Source: a virus. From it: DNA of 37,168 nt. Shown here piece after piece: positions 7,398-12,986 of the stretch. The translations under genes and the position numbers were made by a program. The number at the start of each line of letters is the position of its first letter. The first letter of the stretch is position 1. Location of the stretch: positions 1 to 37,168 of IMG/VR virus record IMGVR_UViG_3300027733_000116. One strand, given 5' to 3'. The notes below the pieces were generated by a model that saw only the letters and a program-made list of their open reading frames with translations, did no database searches and was not told the DNA's origin.

Positions 7398-7426
7398 CTT
7401 ATAAAAAGCCATTTATCATATGTAAA
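7398..7426 (-). promoter_or_regulatory. Sigma70-type promoter for the small leftward cluster
   Basis: Read on the minus strand, TTTACA (7426-7421) is followed by exactly 17 bases and TATAAG (7403-7398). The same pair with the same spacing occurs on the plus strand at 12657-12685. It lies between the terminator of the recombination operon and the first small gene at 7351, the expected position. Confidence 0.7.
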
Positions 7427-7440
7427 CAACTTTTTTCATC

Positions 7441-7482
7441 ACAAACAAAAATAATGGCGGGAAGCGTATTGCCACCCGCCAT
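7441..7482 (-). terminator. Rho-independent terminator of the recombination operon
   Basis: On the minus strand an 8-bp perfect stem, ATGGCGGG (7482 side) with CCCGCCAT, encloses a 13-base loop and is followed by TTATTTTTGTTT. It starts four bases after the stop codon of the gene at 7486, so it closes the leftward recombination operon. Confidence 0.85.
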
Positions 7483-7485
7483 CTC

Positions 7486-7719
7486 TTACAGCCAGGAATG
7501 TTGTAGAAGTGCGTATTGCCAGCCATATTTCTTAGCTATGCCAACAAATGATTCTGGTGTTAGCTTATGCTGACCAGCTTCAAGTTGCGCCCTTAATAGC
7601 TTGCGGCTGCTTTCGGCAATCCTCTTATTGGTCTGCTTATGTATTGCTTCCAGATGATCAGAGGGTGGGGGAATGTTTCTGGATCGCGTTGGTAGCTCAT
7701 TGCGAGTTTTAATAGACAT
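7486..7719 (-). CDS. Small basic protein, unknown function
   Basis: A 77-residue basic, helical protein (MSIKTRNELPTRSRN..., ending LLQHSWL). The ATG at 7719 was preferred to an earlier in-frame ATG at 7764 because AAGGATG lies just upstream and the earlier start would run into the SSB gene. It is the last gene before the terminator and lies 10 bases after the SSB stop. The central part could form a helix-turn-helix (LTPESFVGIAKKYGWQYALL), but I would not assign a family. Confidence 0.55.
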   Translation of the reverse strand: MSIKTRNELPTRSRNIPPPSDHLEAIHKQTNKRIAESSRKLLRAQLEAGQHKLTPESFVGIAKKYGWQYALLQHSWL

Positions 7720-7729
7720 GGCTGCATCC

Positions 7730-8098
7730 TTAGAATGGAACTTCTGAATCCAGATCATCGTCATACGTTGTATGCTGGTTTTGGCTTACTGGTGTTGATG
7801 CACCAGATTCAGAACGTGGAGCAGTGTCAATGCTACCGACCCGCACGTTAAACTGTGGCTTGCCTTCGTATTCGTCGTGCGTAAGCTCACCAGATACAAA
7901 TACCTTAGTGCCTTTCTTTAGACTGCCAGCAAATACCTCTGCCGCCTTGCCCCATAAGCTGCACCGATACCAAACGCTGCCAGCATCTTTGCCGAATCCG
8001 TTCTTAACGCCTACGTTGAAGCTAAGAACCTGGCTGTCGCGCACTGTGCGAAGCTCTGCGTCTTTGCCTACGTTACCTGATATTATAATATTCTGCAT
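7730..8098 (-). CDS. ssb: Single-stranded DNA-binding protein
   Basis: A 122-residue OB-fold SSB: IIISGNVGKDAELR at the start, SFNVGVKNGFGKD, WYRCSLWGKAAEVF, then KGTKVFVSGELTHDEYEGKPQFNVRV, matching the strand order of bacterial SSB. The C-terminal tip (DDDLDSEVPF) keeps the acidic stretch ending in Pro-Phe that recruits partner proteins. The ATG at 8098 has GGAG 8 bases upstream; an in-frame GTG at 8107 overlaps that ribosome site and was rejected. It overlaps the end of ninB by 26 bases. Its neighbours are an exonuclease and an annealing protein, so it probably serves recombination and replication. Confidence 0.92.
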   Translation of the reverse strand: MQNIIISGNVGKDAELRTVRDSQVLSFNVGVKNGFGKDAGSVWYRCSLWGKAAEVFAGSLKKGTKVFVSGELTHDEYEGKPQFNVRVGSIDTAPRSESGASTPVSQNQHTTYDDDLDSEVPF

Positions 8099-8471
8099 TT
8101 TCTTCACTCCATTTTACGTTGTGTTGCGCCCCATACGCATAGATAAACTCAATTAGGTCTGACATCTGGGGCTTAGTCAGTTTTGATGTTTTAAACCCTA
8201 TCGGAAATGGCTGATCGTTAAGGCCCATTGTGAACATTACTTCATGCCCTAATGCTGCCATAAAAATACACTTCCAAACTTCTGGTATGTGACGCCTTTC
8301 TTCTGGTGCTGCTCGACTAATGTCTGACAGCATGGCCCACATCTTTGCATTCTGATCATCGGATCGCTTGGCTTGGCTGATCTTAACAACTGCGTCTTGC
8401 GGCGCTTTGTCAATCAACTGGTGAGCCAATCGTCTTTGATATTCACCGCGAAGCCAAACTGTTTGCGTCAT
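8073..8471 (-). CDS. ninB: NinB-like recombination protein
   Basis: A 132-residue protein with the NinB/Orf pattern: RRLAHQLIDKAPQDAVVKISQAKRSDDQNAKMWAMLSDIS in the N-terminal half, KCIFMAALGHEV in the middle and LTKPQMSDLIEFIYAYGAQHNVKW near the end. In lambda this protein (Orf) binds ssDNA and helps replace RecFOR in Red-type recombination. It starts with a 4-base overlap with the HNH gene stop and leads into ssb, so it belongs to the coupled recombination operon. Confidence 0.85.
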   Translation of the reverse strand: MTQTVWLRGEYQRRLAHQLIDKAPQDAVVKISQAKRSDDQNAKMWAMLSDISRAAPEERRHIPEVWKCIFMAALGHEVMFTMGLNDQPFPIGFKTSKLTKPQMSDLIEFIYAYGAQHNVKWSEENAEYYNIR

Positions 8472-8800
8472 TGGCTTTGAGCCTCTTTAATCTCACGCGC
8501 CTTTGGGCTGGCTTTGCAAAAGGCTTCAATCAAAGCCTCAATGTCAACACCTTTCCAAAACGTCTGCTCACCTACTGTGTGCTGCTGGCTGTGATGTTCG
8601 CGGCACAATGGGACTACTCGCCAATCATCTGGCTTTTGCCCCATCCCTGCACCGCTACCATTGCGAACATGAGCGCATTCGATTGGCATCTGCTGGCAAC
8701 CATCTATTGAGCAATGGAATGATCGAATGAAGTTCAAGTGCCCCTGTGAGCGCCAGCGCGATGAACGCTTAGGCTTCTTGGCAATGCGGTTAGGCAGCAT
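8468..8800 (-). CDS. HNH-type nuclease (DUF968-like)
   Basis: A 110-residue protein with a zinc-bound HNH core: C30...C35 (HCSIDGCQQ), H44 (IECAHVR), the G-rich turn GSGAGMGQKPDDW, then VPLCREHHSQQH (residues 63-74) and GEQTFW. This matches the DUF968 group of phage HNH nucleases, often found beside NinB and NinG-type genes and thought to process recombination or packaging intermediates. The ATG at 8800 overlaps the upstream gene by 11 bases; the longer open frame from 8905 would lie fully inside that gene. Confidence 0.78.
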   Translation of the reverse strand: MLPNRIAKKPKRSSRWRSQGHLNFIRSFHCSIDGCQQMPIECAHVRNGSGAGMGQKPDDWRVVPLCREHHSQQHTVGEQTFWKGVDIEALIEAFCKASPKAREIKEAQSQ

Positions 8801-9011
8801 CTTCAAGCACCAAGCTATATTCAGCGATGTAAGATGATTCACCCCAGCGATTGACCACCTCAACCTTTTTGGTTTTGATCTTATGCCCAGCCTTTCGCAG
8901 ATCATTAATCCGCGATGCCAAGCGATAAACTCCTAACTCATGCAGTGCTACCATTGGACGGATTGGCCCAACAGCTAACAGATGATCGTATATTCTTTCG
9001 TTCTGTGTCAT
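8790..9011 (-). CDS. Helix-turn-helix protein (HTH_39-like)
   Basis: A 73-residue protein, NERIYDHLLAVGPIRPMVALHELGVYRLASRINDLRKAGHKI, whose spacing fits the winged HTH found in small phage proteins (HTH_39). The wing is TKKVEVVNRWGESSYIAEYSL. It overlaps the exonuclease by four bases upstream and the HNH gene downstream. Likely role: DNA-binding accessory in recombination or local regulator; the target is unknown. Confidence 0.75.
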   Translation of the reverse strand: MTQNERIYDHLLAVGPIRPMVALHELGVYRLASRINDLRKAGHKIKTKKVEVVNRWGESSYIAEYSLVLEDAA

Positions 9012-9640
9012 TTTGATGCTCCCAAATCTAATAACGCTTTTACGTCTACGTCAACTTCTACAAGGAATGCGGCAACCTCTGATTCCAGAATTGCAAGCAT
9101 ATCATTGTCACGTTCGATCCGCTGGATGTAGAGCGATAGATTGTCTGGCATCCGTGGATCAAAGCTCACAAAATCGCACCACTGCCTATCAGCGCAAGCC
9201 ATCTGCCATTGCATTTGGAGTATATATTTGTGTGCAATTTGATTCGTTTTGAGCACTTCTATGTGTGTGCTACTGTTTGGGCACTTGATCTCTATGCACC
9301 CATCATCCCCTACAAGCCCGTCAGGGCTGGCGTGGGAGCCTATAATGGTCGGATGCTTATATAGCCCTACCTCAAGCACATCATTGCCTGTAACGAAGCT
9401 ATAGGCGGTTCTAGCTTCTTCTTCTTTCTCAACGCCCCAGATCATAGCGGCGCTGCTAAAGCTTTCCTCCTGCCGACCCGTAAGCCGTTCGATCACAAGC
9501 TTGGCTTGTAAGTTAGCGCGAGATGCTCCCCAGCCAGATTTGGTTTTGGCTAGAGCGTCTGCAAGTTGGGAAGCGCCAAGGCTCCCGCAACGTGCTGCAA
9601 ACCATTGTTCGCTGCGTTGGATAATAGCTGCGTCTGTCAT
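9008..9640 (-). CDS. YqaJ-type viral recombinase exonuclease
   Basis: A 210-residue PD-(D/E)XK exonuclease related to lambda Red alpha. The start RSEQWFAARCGSLGAS is the family signature; the catalytic residues are D107 in SPDGLV and E117/K119 in CIEIKCPN; QMQWQMACADRQWCDFVSFDPR follows. It would resect double-strand ends to leave ssDNA for the ERF annealing protein encoded immediately upstream, with which it overlaps by four bases. Confidence 0.92.
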   Translation of the reverse strand: MTDAAIIQRSEQWFAARCGSLGASQLADALAKTKSGWGASRANLQAKLVIERLTGRQEESFSSAAMIWGVEKEEEARTAYSFVTGNDVLEVGLYKHPTIIGSHASPDGLVGDDGCIEIKCPNSSTHIEVLKTNQIAHKYILQMQWQMACADRQWCDFVSFDPRMPDNLSLYIQRIERDNDMLAILESEVAAFLVEVDVDVKALLDLGASK

Positions 9641-10197
9641 GCCAGTTTCTTTTCTAATGCAGCCTTGACAGCATCGAAGCGGCTGTCCTGCAATTCTTTG
9701 AGTGCGTTGATTTTGTAATGCTTGCAGAGCAAGGCTAGGTCGGTGTTTGTTTCGTCTACCAAGGCTTGCAGTTCAGCAAACTGGCTGGCGCTAATGAAAG
9801 CCACTGGAGCAACATCCTTATTCTTTCCTGTGGTAGCATCCAGTGCGTCATGCTCGACAATGCAAAGGGCTGCTGTCCAGAGATAACGGGTGCTATATGT
9901 CTCGCAAGCGCCAATGTTCTGAATCTCGTGACAGCCTTTAAGATTGGCTGAACCCATTGGGCTGTGAATGATAACCTGTGAGCCATCCTCTACATCGACA
10001 ATGTGCATCGATGCAGTGCTTTCGGAAAAGCTAATCACCGCGCAAAGCCCAACATCGTTAAAGATGCGTAGGGCTGGAACAAGGAAGTCAGATAGCTCAA
10101 AATATTTATATCCAGCAAACGTATTCTGCCCAGACTTCTTTAGCGGTAAAGCATGAAACGCTAATCGCGCCTCGTTAAGTTTTTTATGAATCGGCAT
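9637..10197 (-). CDS. erf: ERF-family single-strand annealing protein
   Basis: A 186-residue protein. The N-terminal two-thirds fits ERF: KLNEARLAFHALPLKKSGQNTFAGYKYFELSDFLVPALRIF, then MGSANLKGCHEIQNIGACETYSTRYLWTAALCIVEHDALDA. ERF proteins form rings that anneal complementary strands, as in P22. The C-terminal 50 residues form a helical tail. GGAG precedes the start by a normal distance. With exonuclease, SSB, NinB and HNH in the same operon it makes a complete recombination set, usable for circularising terminally redundant DNA after injection. Confidence 0.93.
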   Translation of the reverse strand: MPIHKKLNEARLAFHALPLKKSGQNTFAGYKYFELSDFLVPALRIFNDVGLCAVISFSESTASMHIVDVEDGSQVIIHSPMGSANLKGCHEIQNIGACETYSTRYLWTAALCIVEHDALDATTGKNKDVAPVAFISASQFAELQALVDETNTDLALLCKHYKINALKELQDSRFDAVKAALEKKLA

Positions 10198-10208
10198 TGA
10201 TATTCTCC

Positions 10209-10415
10209 TTAAGCAAAACGTGGAAATTTATAGCGGATCGGTTCTGCTGACCAATTCCTGACTGTCATAACGTCACCGATAAGTTCGGCTAGGTGTTCGC
10301 CATAGTTTGCATGGCAAGCGCCAGCATTGATTGCCATTTCAACAAAGTCGCATGGCAAGCATTCAAATGTGTCGGTCATAATGTGACCACAAACTGTGCA
10401 TTTTTCTTTCGGCAT
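10209..10415 (-). CDS. Small zinc-ribbon protein
   Basis: A 68-residue protein with C6-x2-C9 (KCTVCGH) and C18-x2-C21 (ECLPCDF), a treble-clef-like zinc ribbon, plus C33 further on. It is the first gene of the leftward operon. The ATG at 10415 has AAGGAAG at a good distance; the longer frame from 10457 would start inside the TTGTAAA repeats and was rejected. Possible regulator or adaptor; no precise family. Confidence 0.6.
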   Translation of the reverse strand: MPKEKCTVCGHIMTDTFECLPCDFVEMAINAGACHANYGEHLAELIGDVMTVRNWSAEPIRYKFPRFA

Positions 10416-10433
10416 GGTTGCTTCCTTTTTATT

Positions 10434-10455
10434 TTGTAAATACCTTGTAAACATC
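10434..10455. repeat. Tandem 11-bp repeats, candidate operator
   Basis: Two adjacent copies, TTGTAAATACC (10434-10444) and TTGTAAACATC (10445-10455), share TTGTAAA and differ at two of the last four bases. The 11-bp spacing puts both on the same face of the helix. They lie between divergent operons and overlap the -35 of the rightward promoter, so they may bind the HTH protein encoded at 10506. Binding is inferred. Confidence 0.5.
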
Positions 10456-10473
10456 ATGAACGGGAATTAAAAG
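10445..10473 (+). promoter_or_regulatory. Putative rightward early promoter
   Basis: TTGTAA (10445-10450), a 17-base spacer and TAAAAG (10468-10473) resemble the other promoters in this genome (final -10 base G). It would transcribe the HTH gene at 10506. I found no equally good promoter for the leftward operon in this 90-base gap. Confidence 0.5.
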
Positions 10474-10505
10474 CGTTTTTTATCGCAAAATGAAAGAAAA
10501 GTTAA

Positions 10506-10712
10506 ATGGACTATACCGCACACGCAATTTCAGAGCTTTACGCTGTGGCAAAGCATCACAATATCAAGGCTTATGAGATTGCCAACGAAGCTGGCATTAC
10601 TCGTGTCACGCTATCTAACTGGAAGAACAAACGCAGCGAACCAATGCTAGGCGCATACCTGGCAGCGTTTCATGCACTCGAGCGCATAATTGCAGCCAAG
10701 GCAGTCGATTGA
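10506..10712 (+). CDS. Cro-like helix-turn-helix regulator
   Basis: A 68-residue protein with a clear HTH: IKAYEIANEAGITRVTLSNWKNKRSEPMLGAYLAAF at about residues 20-55. Its size and place at a divergent control region suggest an autoregulatory switch protein like Cro rather than a lysogeny repressor; there is no C-terminal cleavage or dimerisation domain and no integrase in the window. It is followed by the DUF1064 gene, whose TTG/ATG start region touches its stop. Confidence 0.75.
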   Translation: MDYTAHAISELYAVAKHHNIKAYEIANEAGITRVTLSNWKNKRSEPMLGAYLAAFHALERIIAAKAVD

Positions 10713-10714
10713 TC

Positions 10715-11059
10715 ATGAAGCGATTCGGCAAATACCGCGCTGTCAAAGCGCAGTGCAATGCTGGTCACACGCATGACAGTAAGCGGGAAGCCATACGCTG
10801 CAACGAGCTACACATATTGCAAGCGGCTGGTGAGATTACTGATCTAACGATTCACCCGCAATACTGGTTCGTGATCAATGGTCGCCAGCTAAAGCATCCC
10901 AATGGTAGGCGCGTTGGCTACAAATCAGATTTTGAATATGTTGAGAACGGAATGCTGGTGACGGAAGATGTGAAGGGAGTCGTTGTCAGGGATTGGCCTT
11001 TGCGCCGCGCTGTCTTTGTTGCGCTGTTCCCTAACTACCATTTGCGAGAAACCAAATAA
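10715..11059 (+). CDS. DUF1064 family nuclease-like protein
   Basis: A 114-residue protein with the DUF1064 pattern: DSKREAIRCNELHILQAAGEITDLTIHPQYWF, then YKSDFEYVENGMLVTEDVKGVVVRDW. The acidic DF and EDVK pair looks like a PD-(D/E)XK nuclease core. Such proteins occur in phage replication regions and are often suspected of resolving or nicking DNA; activity is not established here. The ATG at 10715 was chosen; a TTG at 10709 in frame is better placed relative to AAGG and cannot be excluded. A hairpin terminator follows. Confidence 0.75.
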   Translation: MKRFGKYRAVKAQCNAGHTHDSKREAIRCNELHILQAAGEITDLTIHPQYWFVINGRQLKHPNGRRVGYKSDFEYVENGMLVTEDVKGVVVRDWPLRRAVFVALFPNYHLRETK

Positions 11060-11062
11060 AAA

Positions 11063-11092
11063 TGGGTGACCGAAGCCACCCAAGTTTGTTTT
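11063..11092 (+). terminator. Weak rho-independent terminator
   Basis: TGGGTG (11063-11068) and CACCCA (11077-11082) form a 6-bp stem with an 8-base loop, followed by AGTTTGTTTT. It lies four bases after the DUF1064 stop and before the next promoter, dividing the early rightward transcripts. The short stem suggests partial read-through. Confidence 0.6.
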
Positions 11093-11160
11093 GGCAAGGA
11101 GCACCAAGCGGCGGATAATACGGGAAAACTGTGCGCTGGTCAATGATGTATAAATTCGCT

Positions 11161-11190
11161 TTTATAAATCACGGAATGCGGTTATATAAG
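11161..11190 (+). promoter_or_regulatory. Putative promoter for the replication module
   Basis: TATAAG at 11185-11190 matches the -10 of the other promoters. Upstream is TTTATA (11161-11166, spacer 18) or TTATAA (11162-11167, spacer 17), a weak -35. Position before the leader peptide and initiator supports it. Confidence 0.5.
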
Positions 11191-11193
11191 AGC

Positions 11194-11234
11194 GAGCGGG
11201 GAGTGCTGAAAAAGCAAAAGCACTCGACCCGCTC
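11194..11234 (+). promoter_or_regulatory. Long 5'-leader hairpin
   Basis: GAGCGGG-GAGTGCT (11194-11207) pairs with AGCACTC-GA-CCCGCTC (11219-11234): 14 base pairs with a two-base bulge and an 11-base loop. It directly follows the -10 at 11185-11190, so most of it would form the extreme 5' end of the transcript. No U tract follows, so it is not a standard terminator. Possible roles are mRNA protection, an operator or a small RNA. Confidence 0.6.
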
Positions 11235-11264
11235 TAACAACGCCTAACACAGGAAGGCATCGCT

Positions 11265-11315
11265 ATGTTGTGTAATACACGCCACAGAACCATCACGCAA
11301 GACTTTGCGTCATGA
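11265..11315 (+). CDS. 16-residue leader peptide upstream of the initiator
   Basis: The frame encodes MLCNTRHRTITQDFAS. It has the best ribosome site in the region (AGGAAGG, 7 bases before the ATG), and its TGA overlaps the initiator ATG (ATGA at 11312-11315). The initiator has no ribosome site of its own, so translation of this peptide probably opens the initiator start by coupling. The peptide sequence may be unimportant. Confidence 0.55.
   Translation: MLCNTRHRTITQDFAS
11295..11310 (+). promoter_or_regulatory. Hairpin covering the initiator translation start
   Basis: ACGCAA (11295-11300) and TTGCGT (11305-11310) pair perfectly around a GACT loop and end one base before the initiator ATG. 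They fill the place where a ribosome site would lie. A ribosome on the leader peptide would melt the hairpin. Regulation is inferred from layout. Confidence 0.55.
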
Positions 11316-11995
11316 GTATCAAATTAATGACAGCAGTATGGGATAGGGAAGACCTATCATCCACGCAAAAGCTTGTCCTTTTATCTTTAGCAGATTGGGC
11401 AAACGACGAAGGTTTATGCTGGCCTTCAATTGAGCGCGTAGCTAAAAAATCATCATTGAAAAAAAGGGCTGTGCAACTGGCGATTAGATCGCTGGAAGAA
11501 ATGCAGTTTATTCGCCGTGAAGAAGTGATCGGCAAGGGCAATAGGTATTGGATTCAGATACCCATGCAGCAAATGCACCCGTGCACTAAAGACATACCAC
11601 CCGTGCACCATATGCATGAGACCCCTGCACTAGATGCACCCAATACATTAAAGATACATCAATTAACCACCAAGTATATAAGGCGGGAGCTACCAGAGTG
11701 TATTCCTGTTGATGCTTGGCAGGGTTGGGTGGAGATGCGTAATGAGCGCAAGAAGCCTTTAACGGATCGCGCATATAATCAAGCTATCGACAAGCTGGTA
11801 GCATTTATGGCTAAAGGTCAAAACATAACCGATGTTCTGGATCGCAGCACAATGAATAACTGGCTAGACCTTTACGAAATCAAGGAGCAGAAGAATGGCA
11901 CAACGAATCGGACAACTGGTAAGCCTGGAAACCAAAACGGCTTTGCCGCAGCACTTCGATACGTCGCGGATGGACGCTCTGATGAGCCTTTCTGA
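11312..11995 (+). CDS. Replication initiator, HTH type (lambda O-like role)
   Basis: A 227-residue protein. Residues 14-70 form a winged HTH of the phage replication type (LSSTQKLVLLSLADWANDEGLCWPSIERVAKKSSLKKRAVQLAIRSLEEMQFI has the DEGxCWPS signature). Residues 84-115 are a His/Pro/Met-rich linker that corresponds in DNA to a cluster of iterons; the C-terminal half (VDAWQGWVEMRNERKKPLTD... LDLYEIKEQK) resembles the C-terminal domains of O-like proteins. It presumably binds the iterons in its own gene and recruits the helicase loader. Its end overlaps the next gene by 101 bases. Start is an ATG overlapping a leader-peptide stop. Confidence 0.8.
   Translation: MSIKLMTAVWDREDLSSTQKLVLLSLADWANDEGLCWPSIERVAKKSSLKKRAVQLAIRSLEEMQFIRREEVIGKGNRYWIQIPMQQMHPCTKDIPPVHHMHETPALDAPNTLKIHQLTTKYIRRELPECIPVDAWQGWVEMRNERKKPLTDRAYNQAIDKLVAFMAKGQNITDVLDRSTMNNWLDLYEIKEQKNGTTNRTTGKPGNQNGFAAALRYVADGRSDEPF
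11560..11682 (+). other. ori: Putative replication origin: four iterons plus AT-rich tract
   Basis: Four related 11-mers of form ACCC-N-TGCA-(G/C)-(C/T) start at 11560, 11577, 11599 and 11621 (spacing 17, 22 and 22 bases, the last two being two helical turns). TGCA occurs seven times between 11564 and 11638. An AT-rich run with TACATTAAAGATACATCAAT and GTATATAAG follows at 11643-11682. This is the lambda plan: iterons then an unwinding tract inside the initiator gene, encoding a low-complexity linker. Confidence 0.6.
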
Positions 11996-12476
11996 ACTTA
12001 CGGTAGAAGAGTGCGATGAGCTACGGTCACTCGCTCTATCAATGCCAGTTGAGAACATACCAGTGGAAACCCGCGAGCTTGCCAAGCAGCTTCAATTCAT
12101 TGAGGCAACCCTGCCAAGCAAGAACACCGACGAGCAAAGCGGACAGATGCGGACAGCAGTCTATGCAAGGATTCTAGGCGGCTACACTAAAGAAGCCCTT
12201 AGCTACATGACAGAGCGCGTCTGCAAAGAACTTGATTGGTTCCCCACACCTCGCCAGTGCTTGCAGATATTGGAGAGCTATACGCCGCGCACCAGCCGAA
12301 AGGACAAGGCGCTTCTGATCTGTTCAAATCACACGCAGAAAAGGTTTGAAGAATTTATTTCAAAGCTACATTGTGGTGAGCCAGTAGAGCTTGCAGACAA
12401 ACCAGATCGCTGGTTACGCATTGCTGAAGATCGCGGCTACCTTCGATTGATTGATGGGGAATTTACAATCAGATGA
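11895..12476 (+). CDS. Putative replication partner, unknown family
   Basis: A 193-residue, mostly helical protein. Notable segments are QMRTAVYARILGGYTKEALSYMTERVCKELDWFPTPRQCLQIL at about residues 84-126 and DKALLICSNHTQKRFEEF after it. Position directly behind the initiator is that of a helicase loader such as lambda P, but I see no clear Walker motif and the family is not recognised. The ATG at 11895 has AAGGAG 8 bases upstream and overlaps the initiator by 101 bases. Its stop overlaps the next ATG (ATGA). Confidence 0.6.
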   Translation: MAQRIGQLVSLETKTALPQHFDTSRMDALMSLSELTVEECDELRSLALSMPVENIPVETRELAKQLQFIEATLPSKNTDEQSGQMRTAVYARILGGYTKEALSYMTERVCKELDWFPTPRQCLQILESYTPRTSRKDKALLICSNHTQKRFEEFISKLHCGEPVELADKPDRWLRIAEDRGYLRLIDGEFTIR

Positions 12477-12640
12477 CCCAAAGCGCAGCCACCAGTTTAA
12501 TGTGTGACTTGGAAAAGTATCAGGCAGGAAAGATATCACTGAATGATATACGCCAGAACTGGGCTAATGGTAAGTATGCTGGAGCGCCCAGGGAATGGGC
12601 TATTGCTGCGATTGACCACGCAAAACGACAAAAATCATAA
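12473..12640 (+). CDS. 55-residue protein, unknown function
   Basis: It starts with a four-base overlap with the preceding gene (ATGA) and encodes a helical peptide with CDLEKYQAGKISLNDIRQNW and YAGAPREWAIAAIDHAKRQ. The coupling and well-formed amphipathic composition support it as a real gene. No family recognised; it ends 16 bases before the next promoter. Confidence 0.6.
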   Translation: MTQSAATSLMCDLEKYQAGKISLNDIRQNWANGKYAGAPREWAIAAIDHAKRQKS

Positions 12641-12656
12641 TTAATTGAAAAAACGC

Positions 12657-12685
12657 TTTACATATAAAATCACCAATTTTATAAG
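12657..12685 (+). promoter_or_regulatory. Sigma70-type rightward promoter
   Basis: TTTACA (12657-12662), a 17-base spacer and TATAAG (12680-12685): identical in both hexamers and spacing to the minus-strand promoter at 7398-7426. It lies in an AT-rich gap before the gene at 12731 and is the last clear promoter before the terminase genes, so it may also feed the late genes. Confidence 0.72.
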
Positions 12686-12698
12686 GACGCATCAGCTA

Positions 12699-12711
12699 GG
12701 GGATTTTCCCC
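12699..12711 (+). promoter_or_regulatory. Small 5'-UTR hairpin
   Basis: GGGGA (12699-12703), loop TTT and TCCCC (12707-12711) form a 5-bp stem between the promoter at 12657 and the AGGAG ribosome site at 12718. It may protect the message or affect access to the start; no U tract. Confidence 0.4.
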
Positions 12712-12730
12712 GCCAATGAGGAGACTGATA

Positions 12731-12925
12731 ATGACTAAAGCAATACCATTAAATTCAAAGTTTGCATTCGGTGATTTTGTGCGACCATTTGATTGGAAGG
12801 AAATACATGTCGTTCTTGGTTATGAACCAGATGGATATGTGCAAACTGCAAGGTTGAACCAGAAAACACGATTTAAGGAATCGGACCTTTCCTTTGCTGG
12901 TAAACATTCTTGGAAAAATAAATAA
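12731..12925 (+). CDS. Small protein, unknown function
   Basis: A 64-residue protein (MTKAIPLNSKFAFGDFVRPFDW...) with a KFAFGDFVR segment and a later IHVVLGYEPDGYVQTARL stretch that could form a small SH3-like beta barrel. AGGAG lies 8 bases before the ATG at 12731; the in-frame ATG at 12716 precedes that ribosome site and was rejected. It is the first gene behind the 12657 promoter. No family assigned. Confidence 0.6.
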   Translation: MTKAIPLNSKFAFGDFVRPFDWKEIHVVLGYEPDGYVQTARLNQKTRFKESDLSFAGKHSWKNK

Positions 12926-12931
12926 ACCAAC

Positions 12932-12947
12932 GGGGGCTTCGGCCCCC
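12932..12947 (+). promoter_or_regulatory. GC-rich UUCG hairpin between genes
   Basis: GGGGGC (12932-12937), TTCG and GCCCCC (12942-12947) form a very stable tetraloop hairpin just after the stop at 12925. On the plus strand it is followed by ACACACTGG, so it is not a standard terminator there; it may be a processing or stability element. On the minus strand a T-rich stretch follows at a distance, so weak antisense termination is possible. Confidence 0.55.
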
Positions 12948-12986
12948 ACACACTGGAAACCAAGCCTCGCCAACATGGAGACTGAA

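Noticed and set aside
11143-11247. A 34-codon ORF starting ATGATG between the terminator and the leader peptide
   Set aside because: It has no ribosome site and runs through the promoter -10 and the long hairpin, so it is probably chance.
11677-11682. TATAAG inside the initiator gene as a promoter -10
   Set aside because: No -35 at 16-18 bases (ATACAT at 17); it is better explained as part of the AT-rich origin tract.
11895-11995. A frameshift joining the initiator with the next gene
   Set aside because: The initiator ends with a normal-looking C-terminus and the second gene has its own AAGGAG site, so a 101-base overlap explains the layout.
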